Source of the DNA: Leptospira ognonensis
GTDB lineage: Bacteria > Spirochaetota > Leptospiria > Leptospirales > Leptospiraceae
DNA: 64,000 nucleotides
NCBI RefSeq assembly: GCF_004770745.1
Contig: NZ_RQGD01000046.1
Location: forward strand, 186,001 to 250,000
Direction: 5' to 3'
Every line of letters begins with the position of its first letter. Position 1 is the stretch's first letter. The notes beneath the pieces were generated by a model. That model made no database searches and was not told the origin of the DNA. It saw only the letters and a list, made by a program, of their open reading frames with translations. Below are positions 38,353 through 48,420 of the stretch, in pieces. The translations under genes were made by a program, and so were the position numbers.

Positions 38353-39147
38353 ATGAATCAAAATTTCCCAAGTGACCAACTGGAAATGATATCTGGTGAG
38401 CTTTCACCAAAAAAATATTCTTGTTCCGAATGCCGAAATGGAGCTGGACTAGACTTTCAATTTACTATGGCATACCAACCCATCATAGATACGATAAACA
38501 AAACAGTCTATTCTCAGGAAGCATTGGTACGTGGAATCAATAAGGAATCTGCATATGAAATTCTTTCTCGTGTAACAGACGTTAATCGATATCAATTTGA
38601 CCAAGCCTGTCGGGTCAAGGCTATTGAACTTGCTAGTCGATTGAAAGTAGATAGTTATTTAAATATTAATTTTTTACCGAACGCTATATACAAACCGGAA
38701 TCATGTATCCGTACTACTTTCGAGGCTTGTAAAACCTTTAATTTTCCAGCAAATAAATTGATTTTTGAAATTACAGAGGGAGAGCGCGTCACTGATCATG
38801 ATCATGTTATTAGCATTTTTAAATCCTATAAGAGTATGGGTTTCTTAACTGCGATTGATGATTTTGGAGCAGGTTATTCTGGATTAAATTTACTCGCTAA
38901 ATTTCAACCAGATATCATAAAGCTGGATATGGAGTTGATACGAGATATTGAAAAGAAACGTGTGACTCAGGTAATCGTAAAATCAATCATGATGGCATGC
39001 AATGAATTAAATATCGCTGTGATCGCCGAGGGCATCGAAACCCTTGAAGAGTTTAAAGTCTTACAGGACTTCGGAATCAGGTACTACCAAGGTTATCTTT
39101 TCGGAAAACCATCATGGGAAGACCTGACACCTGTTCATTATCCTTAG
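38353..39147 (+). CDS. EAL-domain cyclic-di-GMP phosphodiesterase
   Basis: A 264-residue protein that is mostly an EAL domain. All catalytic residues are present: EALVR, the Asn in LNINFLP, the Glu in FEITE, DDFGAGYSG, IKLD, IAEGIET and YYQGYLFGKP. It should hydrolyse c-di-GMP. An N-terminal CSECRNG motif, outside the core, may bind metal or respond to redox. There is no membrane or GGDEF part. The 3' end overlaps the convergent nitroreductase gene by 4 bases. Confidence 0.92.
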   Translation: MNQNFPSDQLEMISGELSPKKYSCSECRNGAGLDFQFTMAYQPIIDTINKTVYSQEALVRGINKESAYEILSRVTDVNRYQFDQACRVKAIELASRLKVDSYLNINFLPNAIYKPESCIRTTFEACKTFNFPANKLIFEITEGERVTDHDHVISIFKSYKSMGFLTAIDDFGAGYSGLNLLAKFQPDIIKLDMELIRDIEKKRVTQVIVKSIMMACNELNIAVIAEGIETLEEFKVLQDFGIRYYQGYLFGKPSWEDLTPVHYP

Positions 39148-40337
39148 ATTAAAATTTCTTTTATATCTCTTCTTGGTGAGGCAAAAGAAAAGTCGCTGCG
39201 ACCGATCCTACCCATGAGTTGGATCCGTGATTTTTTACTCAATCCCAATTTATCTCTTAAGATATTATGGTAAACATTGCTTTCTGGATAATCTTCTAAC
39301 GCCTGATTCATGGTATGGAATGCTAAATTTTCATTAGCGACCGCCAAAGTAAATCTCATAAAATCCATACCTGTTTTTATCCACTCTACCGCAGTATCTT
39401 TACCTTCTGTTACGAAAAAGACTAAACCCTTTGTAGAATCAATTTGAGCTTTTGCGATATCGTTGCCACCTTTCTTGGATGTTTCACTATGCCAACCTTC
39501 AGGTGATAAATCGATAAAGAATTTTTTAACAAGCCAGAGTTTCAGACCTGAAAGACCATTTCCTTCTAATGTGATGCCATCACGTTTCGAAAAAATATCA
39601 TTCGTATCTGTCCGAAACCAAACGCGAGAAACTTCATTTGCTGCTTTTATATTTGTCTCAGTAACAAAAGCTTGGTGAAGAATATCGGTATAATTTTTAA
39701 TATTTTCTTCTTTTAATACAAATTTTAAATCAACAAAGCTAGCAAACGTTAATTTTTTTAGATTGATGACTTCATCCTCTGAGATAAACTCGCCTGAATA
39801 AATTGATCGATTCATCTGGCGCTTCGGTACGGATAAGAAAAGAAAATCATGTACGCATTTGTCTTTCGGACTGATTACAAATTTTGCTACCGGCTTCATA
39901 ATCATTTGATTTTCAATAGGAATACCCGAAGGAAAAAGTGTGATTTTGGCATCAAACATCATAGAATCAGCCGCCAATCGGGCGAGTTCTAAAAATGTAC
40001 CTTGGCTATGATAAAACTGACGATTGATAGGATCTATAGGCGGTAATCTTCGATCAGTATCCCCATACAATAAAAAAGAAGTGTCGGATTCGATTTTAAC
40101 TTTCCATGGTTGCGTATTATGCGAATTAGGTGCAAGCATCGCGCTTAAAATTATTTTTTGTATGTTCGAAGTGATCCCTATAGAGTCTGCGAAGGCAAGC
40201 GGGTCGTTACGGTAGAATTCGGAGTCTTCTCTAGAAAAAGCCAATAAGGATTTACCAAGGGGAGCCAGTGAAATCAGGACACCAATTTGAAAAGACCGAT
40301 TTAAAAATTTTTTTCTGGAAAAGGTCGTATGATTCAT
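39144..40337 (-). CDS. Acg-like nitroreductase-fold protein, possible Tat substrate
   Basis: Nitroreductase-type protein of the Acg family, which resembles FMN-dependent oxidoreductases. The motif APNSHNTQPWKV and the late RTFLAVANENLAFHTMNQ-type region (FTLAVANENLAFHTMNQALE) point to it. The N-terminus reads TFSRKKFLNRSFQIGVLISL, a Tat-like signal with R-K instead of R-R. I start at ATG 40337, which places the motif near the N-terminus; an upstream ATG at 40370 would leave only 9 bases to the divergent DsbA gene. The flavin and substrate are unproven. Confidence 0.75.
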   Translation of the reverse strand: MNHTTFSRKKFLNRSFQIGVLISLAPLGKSLLAFSREDSEFYRNDPLAFADSIGITSNIQKIILSAMLAPNSHNTQPWKVKIESDTSFLLYGDTDRRLPPIDPINRQFYHSQGTFLELARLAADSMMFDAKITLFPSGIPIENQMIMKPVAKFVISPKDKCVHDFLFLSVPKRQMNRSIYSGEFISEDEVINLKKLTFASFVDLKFVLKEENIKNYTDILHQAFVTETNIKAANEVSRVWFRTDTNDIFSKRDGITLEGNGLSGLKLWLVKKFFIDLSPEGWHSETSKKGGNDIAKAQIDSTKGLVFFVTEGKDTAVEWIKTGMDFMRFTLAVANENLAFHTMNQALEDYPESNVYHNILRDKLGLSKKSRIQLMGRIGRSDFSFASPRRDIKEILI

Positions 40338-40379
40338 TTTTTTGATCGTTAGATATGACACTCTATCCATGGTGTTTCT

Positions 40380-41051
40380 ATGACTGCCACTCCAAATTCC
40401 ATGAAGATTGATATTGTTTCAGATGTTGTTTGTCCCTGGTGCTATGTTGGAAAGAAAAAGTTAGAAATTGCCCTTGGAAAGATGCAGGATGAAGTCCAAG
40501 CAGAGATCCAATGGAGACCTTTTCAGCTCTCTCCAGAAGTACCCGAAGAAGGTCGCGATTACAAAGACCACCTGGTAGAAAAGTTTGGCTCCTTGAGCGG
40601 ACTAGATGGCGCTTGGAAACGACTAACGCAAATTGGTTCCGAATTAGGAATCGATTTTAAATTTGAGGATATTGAGAAATCTGTCAATACGCTTCGCCTT
40701 CATGCTTTGATTGGTTCTCTCGGTGATGCGGTTTCTCAGGATAAGGTGGCAGAAATCTTCTTTCGTGCGCATTTTGAAAATGGTCTTGATTTAACTCAAA
40801 AATCAGTGGTGTTCGGGTTGGTAAAAGATTTTTTTAAAGATGAAGCTGCATTTGATACAGTTTGGGATGACGACAAGCGAAAAGAAGAAATACGTCAAGA
40901 AATTAGCTACTACCACCAAAATGGTATTAGTGGAGTTCCTTACTTCATTTTCCAGAATAAATACGCGGTCAGTGGCGCGCAAAACCCCGAGGTCTTTATT
41001 GACGTGATGCGCACAATTTTAAAAGAAGAGAGTTCAAATAAGAATCTTTAA
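40380..41051 (+). CDS. DsbA-family oxidoreductase, FrnE-like
   Basis: A 223-residue thioredoxin-fold protein of the cytoplasmic FrnE/2-hydroxychromene isomerase type. The active site is VCPWCYVGKKKLE (Cys18, Cys21) and the cis-Pro loop is GISGVPYFIFQNKYAVSGAQ. There is no signal peptide, so it is a cytosolic disulfide oxidoreductase. It is divergent from the Acg-like gene with about 42 bases between starts, suggesting shared redox control. Confidence 0.9.
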   Translation: MTATPNSMKIDIVSDVVCPWCYVGKKKLEIALGKMQDEVQAEIQWRPFQLSPEVPEEGRDYKDHLVEKFGSLSGLDGAWKRLTQIGSELGIDFKFEDIEKSVNTLRLHALIGSLGDAVSQDKVAEIFFRAHFENGLDLTQKSVVFGLVKDFFKDEAAFDTVWDDDKRKEEIRQEISYYHQNGISGVPYFIFQNKYAVSGAQNPEVFIDVMRTILKEESSNKNL

Positions 41052-41100
41052 ACTTGTCCTTAAAACTTTTCTATTTATAGGTATGTCTAACTAAAACTCT

Positions 41101-44100
41101 ATGAGAAAAATTATACATTTTTTCGTGTTCCGACCTTTGGTTGCGAACCTCATTTTCGTTTTCCTTTTTCTCGCTGGCATTATATCAGTTTTATCGATGA
41201 AAAGAGAGGCTTTTCCTAGGGTTAACTTCCGTCAGGTGAGAGTATTAACTGTTTATCCTGGTGCAAGCCCCGTCGATGTGGAAAAAAAAATAACTATTCC
41301 CATTGAAGAAAAGCTGAGAGAAGTGGAAGGCCTTGACTCTGTTCGATCGATTTCCAGAAATTCTGAATCTGATATCAGCATTAAAATTGATTTAGAGCAC
41401 GATAACCCAGATCAAGTAGTCAACGATTTGCGAAGAGCTGTAGACCGTGTTACTAATTTGCCGACACAAGTAAAAGATCGGCCCATCGTTACAGAACAAA
41501 AGAGTTCCAATTTTCCAGTCTTTGAGGTAGCCATAAGCGGAGCTTCTGACACTAAGGAATTGCAGGATACCGGAAGATTCATCGAGGATGAATTACGCAA
41601 AGTTTCAGGGGTATCCAGAGTTGACACGTTTGGAAAACGAAAAGAAGAGTGGAGGATTCGTGTTGATCCAAAATTAAAAGCTCGTTATACCTTAGGCTTT
41701 AACGATGTCTTTAACGCGATTTCGAAGAGAAATATAAGTGTACCTGCGGGATCCTTTTTGCGTCCCATAACCGAGGATATTCGAGTTACTGGCGAGATCA
41801 GCGAAATAGATGATTTGAAAAACATCCCTATTCGTTCTAACGAGACGGGAAATGCTATATTATTATCTCAAATCGCAACGATGCAAGCTACCTATGAAAG
41901 ACCAAGAGTCATTGCGATATCCAACGGTGCGGAAGCTTATGTTTTACAAATTATCAAGAAAGATAGTGCAGACATCATTGATACCGTAAATGCTGTCCAA
42001 ACAAGAATCGCGGAGCTGAAGAAACAACTCCCTCCAAGCATTGAGTTTAGTGAGTTGAATAATGAAGGATTGCGTGCTACTAAAAGATTGGATGTTGTTG
42101 TAAGTAATTCCTTACAAGGTTTAGCTCTCGTCATACTCGTTCTGATATTATTTTTTAGCCTACGAGATTCCATCCTCACTAGTTTGTCACTTCCTCTCAC
42201 GTTACTTGCGACTACGATAGCCTTTCCCGTTTTTGATGTTTCATTCAATTTGATTTCCATGCTAGGAATCATAATTTCGCTTGGGATGTTAGTTGATAAT
42301 AGTATCATTATTTCTGAAAATATATATAAATATCGTGGAGAGGGATGGAATGATAAAGATGCTGCTGTTCACGGCGCAAGTGAACTCGTTGTTCCGATTA
42401 TAGGTTCTTACCTTACAACCATTGCTGCTTTTTTGCCTATGGCTTTTATGACGGGAATCATGGGAAAGTTCATCTGGCAGATTCCATTTATGGTAATTGT
42501 ATCTCTCACCTTATCCTTGTTTGAATCATTTTTCTTGTTACCCGTACGGTTTTCCCAATTTGCTGGTGTAAAAAAAGTGGGAAGGGATACTTCCGTAAGG
42601 GGAAAAGTGAGAGAGAAGCTAGAGGCAGGTTTCAATGGAATGCGAGATCGATTTACAAACTTTATCACAAAGGTTGTTGAACGACCATTTATAACTCTTT
42701 TCTCAATTTTTTTGATTTTTGTAGCTTCCATCGGATTGCTAGGAATCATGAATTTCAATTTGTTCCCGAAGGAAGGTGTAGATTATATTCTTGTGAAAGC
42801 AGAATTTCCACCAGACTACTCTGCGCAAGAAACCGCAAATCAGCTTCGCTATTTTGAAACGATCTTGAAAAGGATCCCTAAGGAAGAAGTACAAAGTGTG
42901 ATTCTGAAAATAGGAATCCAACAAACAGACCCTACTGACCCACTAACAAGGATTGGCGAGCAGTTGGGAATGGCTCAAATTATTCTAGTTCCTGAGACGG
43001 AAAGGAAAAGGACTGCACAGACAATCTTTGGAGAGCTTGAATCAGAATTAAAGATGTTGCCTAAAGCAACTTCTGTGATGGTAGATTTGGTCGTCAATGG
43101 ACCTCCCATAGGGGCAGCTGTGACCGTTGCCATTGAAGGTCGAGACTATAAGACAATAAAAGTCATTTCAGAAGAGATGCAGGCATTTCTTAGAAAGGAA
43201 CCAGGTGTTATCAATATCACGGACGATTACAAAAGAGGACGTGACGAAATCCAAATACGTGTTAAAGATCAGGCTTCTGCGATTACGGGTGTAGATACGG
43301 AAACGGCGGCCTACTATGTGCGCACGGCTATGGAAGGAATTGAAGCTTCCAATCTAAGAAAAGGAAAGGATGAAATCAAGATCGTCATTCAAAATAGTGA
43401 TGAGTATCGGGATGGGGTTGAAGATTTAGACGCGATACAAATATCAAATAAATTTGGTTTACTCACTCCGATTACAGCTGTTACGACAAGAAGTCTTGTG
43501 CAAGGAATAGAAGCCCTTTATCATAACGATTACGAAAAAGCGATCACGGTACTTGCAGATGTGGATGATAAGGTGACGAGTTCAAATATTGTGAACGAGA
43601 AGATCATCAACGAATTTGGTAGCATAGGAAAAAAATATCCTGGCTATAAGATCAAATTTAGAGGTGAACAAGAGGAGACAGCTAAATCCATGGCTTCGCT
43701 TGCGAAGGCTGGATTTCTCGCTATGTTTGGAATCTTTGCGATCCTTGCCATTATATTTAATAGTCTAAAAAAACCGATACTCATCATCTCATCGATACCT
43801 TTGGGTTTGGTGGGAGTCGTCTTTGGCTTTTTGATTTCAGGAAAAGCTCTCAGTTTCCTTGCTATGATTGGAATCATCGGACTTGCGGGTGTGATTGTAA
43901 ATGCTTCCATTGTTCTTGTCGATACCATCGAAGACTTTCAAAATAAAAACTCCGGAATTTATGGATCCCTCATCCAAGCCTCAAGGGAAAGATTTCGCCC
44001 GATCCTTGTGACAACTATGACCACGATGGCGGGTATGATTCCGACCGCTTACGCGATTGGTGGATCAGACCCTCTCCTCATACCCATGACCTTATCTTTG

Positions 44101-44190
44101 GCTTGGGGTCTCGGTTTTGGAACATTCGGATCTTTGATCTTTATTCCTGCAAGTTTTAGCGCCTACTATAAATTAAGCGGTCGAAAATAG
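41101..44190 (+). CDS. RND-family efflux permease (orphan)
   Basis: 1029 residues with 12 expected spans: N-terminal IHFFVFRPLVANLIFVFLFL, a TM2-6 block (about 330-480), TM7 near 540, and a TM8-12 block (about 880-1020). Two periplasmic domains (about 40-320, 570-860) carry the pore and docking parts. The first block has the proton-relay style NSIIISENIYKYR. It belongs to the HAE/AcrB branch. No membrane-fusion or TolC partner is adjacent, which is unusual, so partners must be encoded elsewhere. A terminator overlaps its stop. Confidence 0.93.
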   Translation: MRKIIHFFVFRPLVANLIFVFLFLAGIISVLSMKREAFPRVNFRQVRVLTVYPGASPVDVEKKITIPIEEKLREVEGLDSVRSISRNSESDISIKIDLEHDNPDQVVNDLRRAVDRVTNLPTQVKDRPIVTEQKSSNFPVFEVAISGASDTKELQDTGRFIEDELRKVSGVSRVDTFGKRKEEWRIRVDPKLKARYTLGFNDVFNAISKRNISVPAGSFLRPITEDIRVTGEISEIDDLKNIPIRSNETGNAILLSQIATMQATYERPRVIAISNGAEAYVLQIIKKDSADIIDTVNAVQTRIAELKKQLPPSIEFSELNNEGLRATKRLDVVVSNSLQGLALVILVLILFFSLRDSILTSLSLPLTLLATTIAFPVFDVSFNLISMLGIIISLGMLVDNSIIISENIYKYRGEGWNDKDAAVHGASELVVPIIGSYLTTIAAFLPMAFMTGIMGKFIWQIPFMVIVSLTLSLFESFFLLPVRFSQFAGVKKVGRDTSVRGKVREKLEAGFNGMRDRFTNFITKVVERPFITLFSIFLIFVASIGLLGIMNFNLFPKEGVDYILVKAEFPPDYSAQETANQLRYFETILKRIPKEEVQSVILKIGIQQTDPTDPLTRIGEQLGMAQIILVPETERKRTAQTIFGELESELKMLPKATSVMVDLVVNGPPIGAAVTVAIEGRDYKTIKVISEEMQAFLRKEPGVINITDDYKRGRDEIQIRVKDQASAITGVDTETAAYYVRTAMEGIEASNLRKGKDEIKIVIQNSDEYRDGVEDLDAIQISNKFGLLTPITAVTTRSLVQGIEALYHNDYEKAITVLADVDDKVTSSNIVNEKIINEFGSIGKKYPGYKIKFRGEQEETAKSMASLAKAGFLAMFGIFAILAIIFNSLKKPILIISSIPLGLVGVVFGFLISGKALSFLAMIGIIGLAGVIVNASIVLVDTIEDFQNKNSGIYGSLIQASRERFRPILVTTMTTMAGMIPTAYAIGGSDPLLIPMTLSLAWGLGFGTFGSLIFIPASFSAYYKLSGRK

Positions 44191-44199
44191 AGACCGCTT
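44175..44199. terminator. Bidirectional terminator overlapping the RND gene stop
   Basis: Perfect 8-bp stem AAGCGGTC / GACCGCTT with loop GAAAATAGA; the stop codon TAG lies in the loop. The hairpin separates the RND gene from the convergent DUF2804 gene. Confidence 0.75.
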
Positions 44200-44205
44200 T
44201 AACTT

Positions 44206-45240
44206 TTACCACCAATTTAAAACATCTTCAGCAAAACCGAAAAAGTCTTTTAAGACTATCGTTTTGCCGTCGTCTAGTTTGATTGTACCGTTAAATTTTC
44301 CGAATACTTGGTGTTGGACGGATTTTAAAAAAAATAGATCCAGGCTTGAATTTCGATCTACATTAGGAGTAAATTCTAGCGTGAGTCGATCGTCATTGCT
44401 CGTGAATTTCCATGGCTTCAGGTAATCATTCGTGTCGATTTCAAAATGGACCAAATCCAGTTTATGAATTTTGTGATCATAGAGGATCACATTTTCTGAT
44501 GCTGGCGAACGATCCGAAAATCCATAGCCTAAATTGAAACCAAAGGGAATGCCATTTACATAGCCAGAGGCAGAACTCCAATACCATCGGTTTTTATAAG
44601 TCCAAACACCCCTACCCCAATCGAGTGCACCCATATCAGTCGTAGAATCAAATTGATACATCTTTCCACCGAACTCAAAGCCGCCCTTGGCAGGCATACA
44701 ATTGATTTTTGTGTTATAATAGAATGCCTTTCGATTCTCTTTCCAGGAGGTAGCAATGTTCATCGACTCTAAGTTGTTAGGTTCAGTTAGACGGATTTCG
44801 CCTGTCATCCCAGCCTTTCCATCTTTTGTCATCATCGAAGGCGATGAAAATCGAATCTTTCTTTCTGTGGCATTCATACTGATTTCTATATTGAGTTTAG
44901 AATCCGAAAATGAAATATTACCTTCATGGCTGGTTTCAGGAAATCCTGATGTCCCAAGCGGTAAAAAGGTCATCGTATCAATTTGAGAAAACGACCTCTT
45001 AGAAAAATCCAAAAAACAGATGGCATAAAGACCAATATAACCTAGATCACACGTAGTGAATGTAATTCCAAAGTTTTGGCTCGGAGATAAGATAGAGTAA
45101 TAATCCCATTCTTTGATTCGCCATTTGCCCGCGGCGATATTCTCTCTGTTGTACTGCCAATGGGGTGCCCGAGCCCAACCTTCTTCTAAAATAGTACCGT
45201 CGGATTTTAATAGTGGAAGTGGTGATTTGATTTCTGGCAT
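44206..45240 (-). CDS. DUF2804-family protein, 344 aa
   Basis: The opening LKSDGTILEEGWARAPHWQYNR and the segment MGALDWGRGVWTYKNRWYWS match the DUF2804 family as I recall it. The protein is beta-rich with no signal peptide or membrane span. No enzyme activity is known to me. It is divergent from the GMC oxidoreductase gene, with a 101-base region between. Confidence 0.75.
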   Translation of the reverse strand: MPEIKSPLPLLKSDGTILEEGWARAPHWQYNRENIAAGKWRIKEWDYYSILSPSQNFGITFTTCDLGYIGLYAICFLDFSKRSFSQIDTMTFLPLGTSGFPETSHEGNISFSDSKLNIEISMNATERKIRFSSPSMMTKDGKAGMTGEIRLTEPNNLESMNIATSWKENRKAFYYNTKINCMPAKGGFEFGGKMYQFDSTTDMGALDWGRGVWTYKNRWYWSSASGYVNGIPFGFNLGYGFSDRSPASENVILYDHKIHKLDLVHFEIDTNDYLKPWKFTSNDDRLTLEFTPNVDRNSSLDLFFLKSVQHQVFGKFNGTIKLDDGKTIVLKDFFGFAEDVLNWW

Positions 45241-45302
45241 GAAAATCCTCTGATAAAAACAAAATGTCTTGATTTAGACGGGAAGTAAACGAAGAATCGG
45301 GA

Positions 45303-45320
45303 GAGTTAAAGAATTAACTC
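45303..45320. promoter_or_regulatory. Inverted repeat, possible operator
   Basis: Perfect repeat GAGTTAA-N4-TTAACTC, 22 bases before the GMC oxidoreductase ATG and in the divergent region with the DUF2804 gene. It could be an operator for either gene or both. No regulator gene is next to it. Confidence 0.45.
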
Positions 45321-45341
45321 ACACTTCAGGAAAAACGAACT

Positions 45342-47120
45342 ATGCAAGAGAAAATTCCTCATTCAATCTCGTATGACTATGATTACATTATTGTTGGATC
45401 TGGTTTCGGAGGAAGTGTTTCTGCACTTAGGCTTGCTCAAAAAGGATATAGTGTTCTTGTCATAGAATCGGGGAAAAGATGGACTTCGACAGATTTTCCA
45501 AAAACGAACTGGTCGCTTCGTAAATATTTATGGATGCCTAAACTCGGCTTTTATGGAATCCAACGAATCAACTTACTTAATGATTTTTTGCTCGTGAGTG
45601 GATCTGGGGTGGGCGGTGGCTCCCTTGTATATGCATGTACTTTGTATGTTCCAAAATCGAAATTTTTTAACAGTCCGACCTATTCCAAAATGGGTGGGGA
45701 GAAGGCGCTACTTCCTTATTATTCCATCGCGAGTCATATGTTAGGTGTAAATGAGAACCCGCGGCTATGGGAACCAGATCGATTGTTACTTGAAACAGCA
45801 AAAACATTTGGCAAAGAGAACACCTTCCAAAGAACGCCCGTAGGGATATATTTTGGGAACGAAAAATCAAAAGCAAAAACCAAAGACCCATACTTTGAAG
45901 GCGCGGGCCCCGATCGCGATCCTTGTAATTTCTGTGGTGGTTGCATGGTGGGATGTCGGCACAATGCGAAAAACACACTCGATAAAAACTACCTCTACCT
46001 CGCCGAATCTCTAGGTGCCAAAATCTTGCCTGAAACAAAAGTGATACGACTGACACCCTTGAATGAGAAAGGGATGCTCGATCCGGAGGCAACAGGAGAG
46101 TTCGGATATGAACTTTCGACAGAAAGTACAACGGGATGGTTTGGATTTCCTAAAAAAACATTCCGTGCAAAAAATGTAGTGTTAAGTGCAGGTGTAATGG
46201 GGACGGTAGGTCTGCTTCTTAAAATGCAGCAAGAAGACCAATTGATCCGCCTATCATCCGTTCTTGGAGATACTGTCAGAACCAATAGCGAAACCGTCCT
46301 CCCAGTCACCGTATCTGATAAGAATGCAGACTATTCGACTGGGATTGCCATTACATCTTCAGTCCATCCTGATGAAAATACACATATAGAGCCTGTTAGG
46401 TATTCAAAAGGTTCGGATTTTTTCGGATTGCTCGCGAGTGTCATGATTGACGGAGGAGGATTCTTTCCGAGGCCTGTAAAATTTCTGTGGACTCTGTTAC
46501 GCCATCCCCTTTATTTTTTAAAAGCTCATAATCCTTTTGGATTTGCGCAAAAATCCATCATTATCCTGGTCATGCAAACGATAGACAATAGTGTAAGGCT
46601 TGTTAGAAAACGAAGATTTTTGTGGCCATTTACGAAAACCATGACTTCTGCACTTTCTACGGGAGAGCCCACACCTACGTACATTCCAATCGCAAATGCT
46701 TTTACAAGAAAGCTTGCTGAGATCGTCGGAGGAATACCGAGGAGCTCTTTAAATGATACATTACTCAGTGCTCCTGTCACTGGCCACATTATGGGTGGTT
46801 GCATCGTGGGCGAAAACGAAGACAAAGGTGTAATTGATTTTGACAACCGCGTGTTTGGATACCAAAATCTATATGTTTGTGATGCCTCGATGCTCACCGT
46901 AAATCTAGGAGTCAATCCCAGTCTCACCATCACTGCCTTATCGGAAAGAGCAATGAGTAAGATCCCGCCAAAGGAAGGTTTTACGCCAAAATACTTTCTC
47001 TTTGAAAAGAAGAAAGGCTTCGATTCCATTATGGAGTCAAAGAGTAAAGGCATTAAATCGCAGGGTGTGATCTCAAAATCGACAAGTGGACCCAAGAAGA
47101 CCAGATTGGTAAAAAAGTAG
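45342..47120 (+). CDS. GMC-family FAD oxidoreductase, cholesterol-oxidase-like
   Basis: 592 residues. The FAD-binding motif is [20 protein letters not shown], the second is [13 protein letters not shown], and the C-terminal part holds [10 protein letters not shown] and [20 protein letters not shown]. An inserted Cys group, [19 protein letters not shown], is typical of the bacterial cholesterol-oxidase-like branch and may be structural. It probably oxidises a sterol-like or long-chain alcohol; the substrate is unproven. The stop is followed 10 bases later by an ankyrin gene. Confidence 0.88.
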   Translation: MQEKIPHSISYDYDYIIVGSGFGGSVSALRLAQKGYSVLVIESGKRWTSTDFPKTNWSLRKYLWMPKLGFYGIQRINLLNDFLLVSGSGVGGGSLVYACTLYVPKSKFFNSPTYSKMGGEKALLPYYSIASHMLGVNENPRLWEPDRLLLETAKTFGKENTFQRTPVGIYFGNEKSKAKTKDPYFEGAGPDRDPCNFCGGCMVGCRHNAKNTLDKNYLYLAESLGAKILPETKVIRLTPLNEKGMLDPEATGEFGYELSTESTTGWFGFPKKTFRAKNVVLSAGVMGTVGLLLKMQQEDQLIRLSSVLGDTVRTNSETVLPVTVSDKNADYSTGIAITSSVHPDENTHIEPVRYSKGSDFFGLLASVMIDGGGFFPRPVKFLWTLLRHPLYFLKAHNPFGFAQKSIIILVMQTIDNSVRLVRKRRFLWPFTKTMTSALSTGEPTPTYIPIANAFTRKLAEIVGGIPRSSLNDTLLSAPVTGHIMGGCIVGENEDKGVIDFDNRVFGYQNLYVCDASMLTVNLGVNPSLTITALSERAMSKIPPKEGFTPKYFLFEKKKGFDSIMESKSKGIKSQGVISKSTSGPKKTRLVKK

Positions 47121-47130
47121 GTAACATTTT

Positions 47131-48048
47131 TTGAGTTTTATAGATATAGCCAAATCAGGAAGTACCAAAGAATGGGAGCTCTACCAAGCGGAGGGAAATG
47201 ATCCAAATGAATGGGACCAATATGGTACCACGCCCTTGACCTGGATCGTTAAGATGGACGCACTGGAATTATTTCAATTCGCCATCAAACAAGGGGCAGA
47301 TCCTTTTTTTCCTTACCGCACAGGCGGTTCGGTATTTTTTGATCTACTCTCGCAAAACAAAACAAAGTTTTTGGAAAGTATGGTTTCTTTAAAGGAGATC
47401 TGGAAAAGTTCTAAACATTTATTGTCAAAAAATAAAGAAGGCAATACAATCTTTCATGAATTGATCCAGTTTTCAGATCTAGATTTATGGAAAAGTTTTG
47501 AAGATTTGATTCAGCCAAGTGATTGGGAAATTCGAAACGAAGAGGGGCACACTCTTTTCCTCGAAGCGGTAGCTACTGGCAATATGGGATTTCTCTCAGA
47601 CGCACTAGATGCACATCCAGATTTTCTAAAACAAAAAGACAAAGATGGAAAAAATGCACTGCATATTGCCGCCGAACGCAATATTAGCGAAGATGTTGAA
47701 TACTTGTTAAATATAGGACTGCCCTTAGAAGAAAAGGATCTTTTAGGTAACAATGCCTTGTTCCTTGCCGCATCCGGAGATGGAGCAGAAACAATTGAGA
47801 TTTTACTCGGAGCTGGAGCCGACTTACTTGTGTATGGTGAAAATGGTGAAAGCATTACAAGAATGATGGATCGCGAAAAATATTCATTTTCTATGAAATT
47901 ATGGAAAAAGGAATTGTATAAACGATTGAAAGAAATCGATTTTGAAGCAGATAAAACCAATCTTGAAAGATACTTAAAATATCTTAAGGCAGAGAAACCT
48001 TTGATGGAAGCAGAAATTGCTCAGGCGAAACTTTTAGATTATTTATAA
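47131..48048 (+). CDS. Ankyrin-repeat protein
   Basis: 305 residues of a soluble ankyrin solenoid. Two clear repeats are DGKNALHIAAERNISEDVEY and GNNALFLAASGDGAETIEIL; weaker ones precede them. Such repeats mediate protein binding. The start is TTG 47131 (MSFIDIAKSG), preceded by AGTAGGTAA. The 10-base gap from the GMC gene suggests they are co-transcribed. A terminator follows. Confidence 0.88.
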   Translation: MSFIDIAKSGSTKEWELYQAEGNDPNEWDQYGTTPLTWIVKMDALELFQFAIKQGADPFFPYRTGGSVFFDLLSQNKTKFLESMVSLKEIWKSSKHLLSKNKEGNTIFHELIQFSDLDLWKSFEDLIQPSDWEIRNEEGHTLFLEAVATGNMGFLSDALDAHPDFLKQKDKDGKNALHIAAERNISEDVEYLLNIGLPLEEKDLLGNNALFLAASGDGAETIEILLGAGADLLVYGENGESITRMMDREKYSFSMKLWKKELYKRLKEIDFEADKTNLERYLKYLKAEKPLMEAEIAQAKLLDYL

Positions 48049-48073
48049 ACTTTCTAAATACGCCAAAAAACAA

Positions 48074-48099
48074 AAAACCCCTGGCGATGCAGGGGTTTT
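48074..48099. terminator. Bidirectional intrinsic terminator
   Basis: Perfect 9-bp stem AAAACCCCT / AGGGGTTTT around GGCGATGC. Its A and T ends let it work in both directions between the ankyrin gene and the convergent Lys-rich gene. Confidence 0.9.
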
Positions 48100-48114
48100 A
48101 CAGAAACGAAAATC

Positions 48115-48339
48115 TTATGCAGATTTTTTCTTTTTCTTTTTTGCTTTCTTAGCTTTTTTCTCTTTTTTAGAGTTTTTGTTAGCTTTTTCTTCTTTTTTAC
48201 CTTTGTTTTCTTTCTCAGGTTTTACGGTTTCTTTTTCTTCGTTTTGCATTGTTGGCTCTTCATCTGCCTCAGTTGCCTGCGCGAAAACACCGAAAGTGGT
48301 AAAAGAGAATATAGCTAGAATTGCTAAAAGTTTTTTCAT
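48115..48339 (-). CDS. Secreted Lys-rich peptide, 74 aa
   Basis: A clean Sec signal (MKKLLAILAIFSFTTFGVFA, cut after AQA) precedes a short acidic stretch (TEADEEPTMQNEEK) and a Lys-rich tail of KKEKKAKKAKK type. The mature part has almost no hydrophobic residues and should be disordered. No family is recognised. Terminator and promoter spacing fit a single-gene unit. Confidence 0.78.
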   Translation of the reverse strand: MKKLLAILAIFSFTTFGVFAQATEADEEPTMQNEEKETVKPEKENKGKKEEKANKNSKKEKKAKKAKKKKKKSA

Positions 48340-48420
48340 TTGTCTGACCTCTTATGATTATCTGCTCACATTGCGTTCTGTTCGCTCTTTCGACAATAGA
48401 ATTTTTTTACAATCGAGAGA

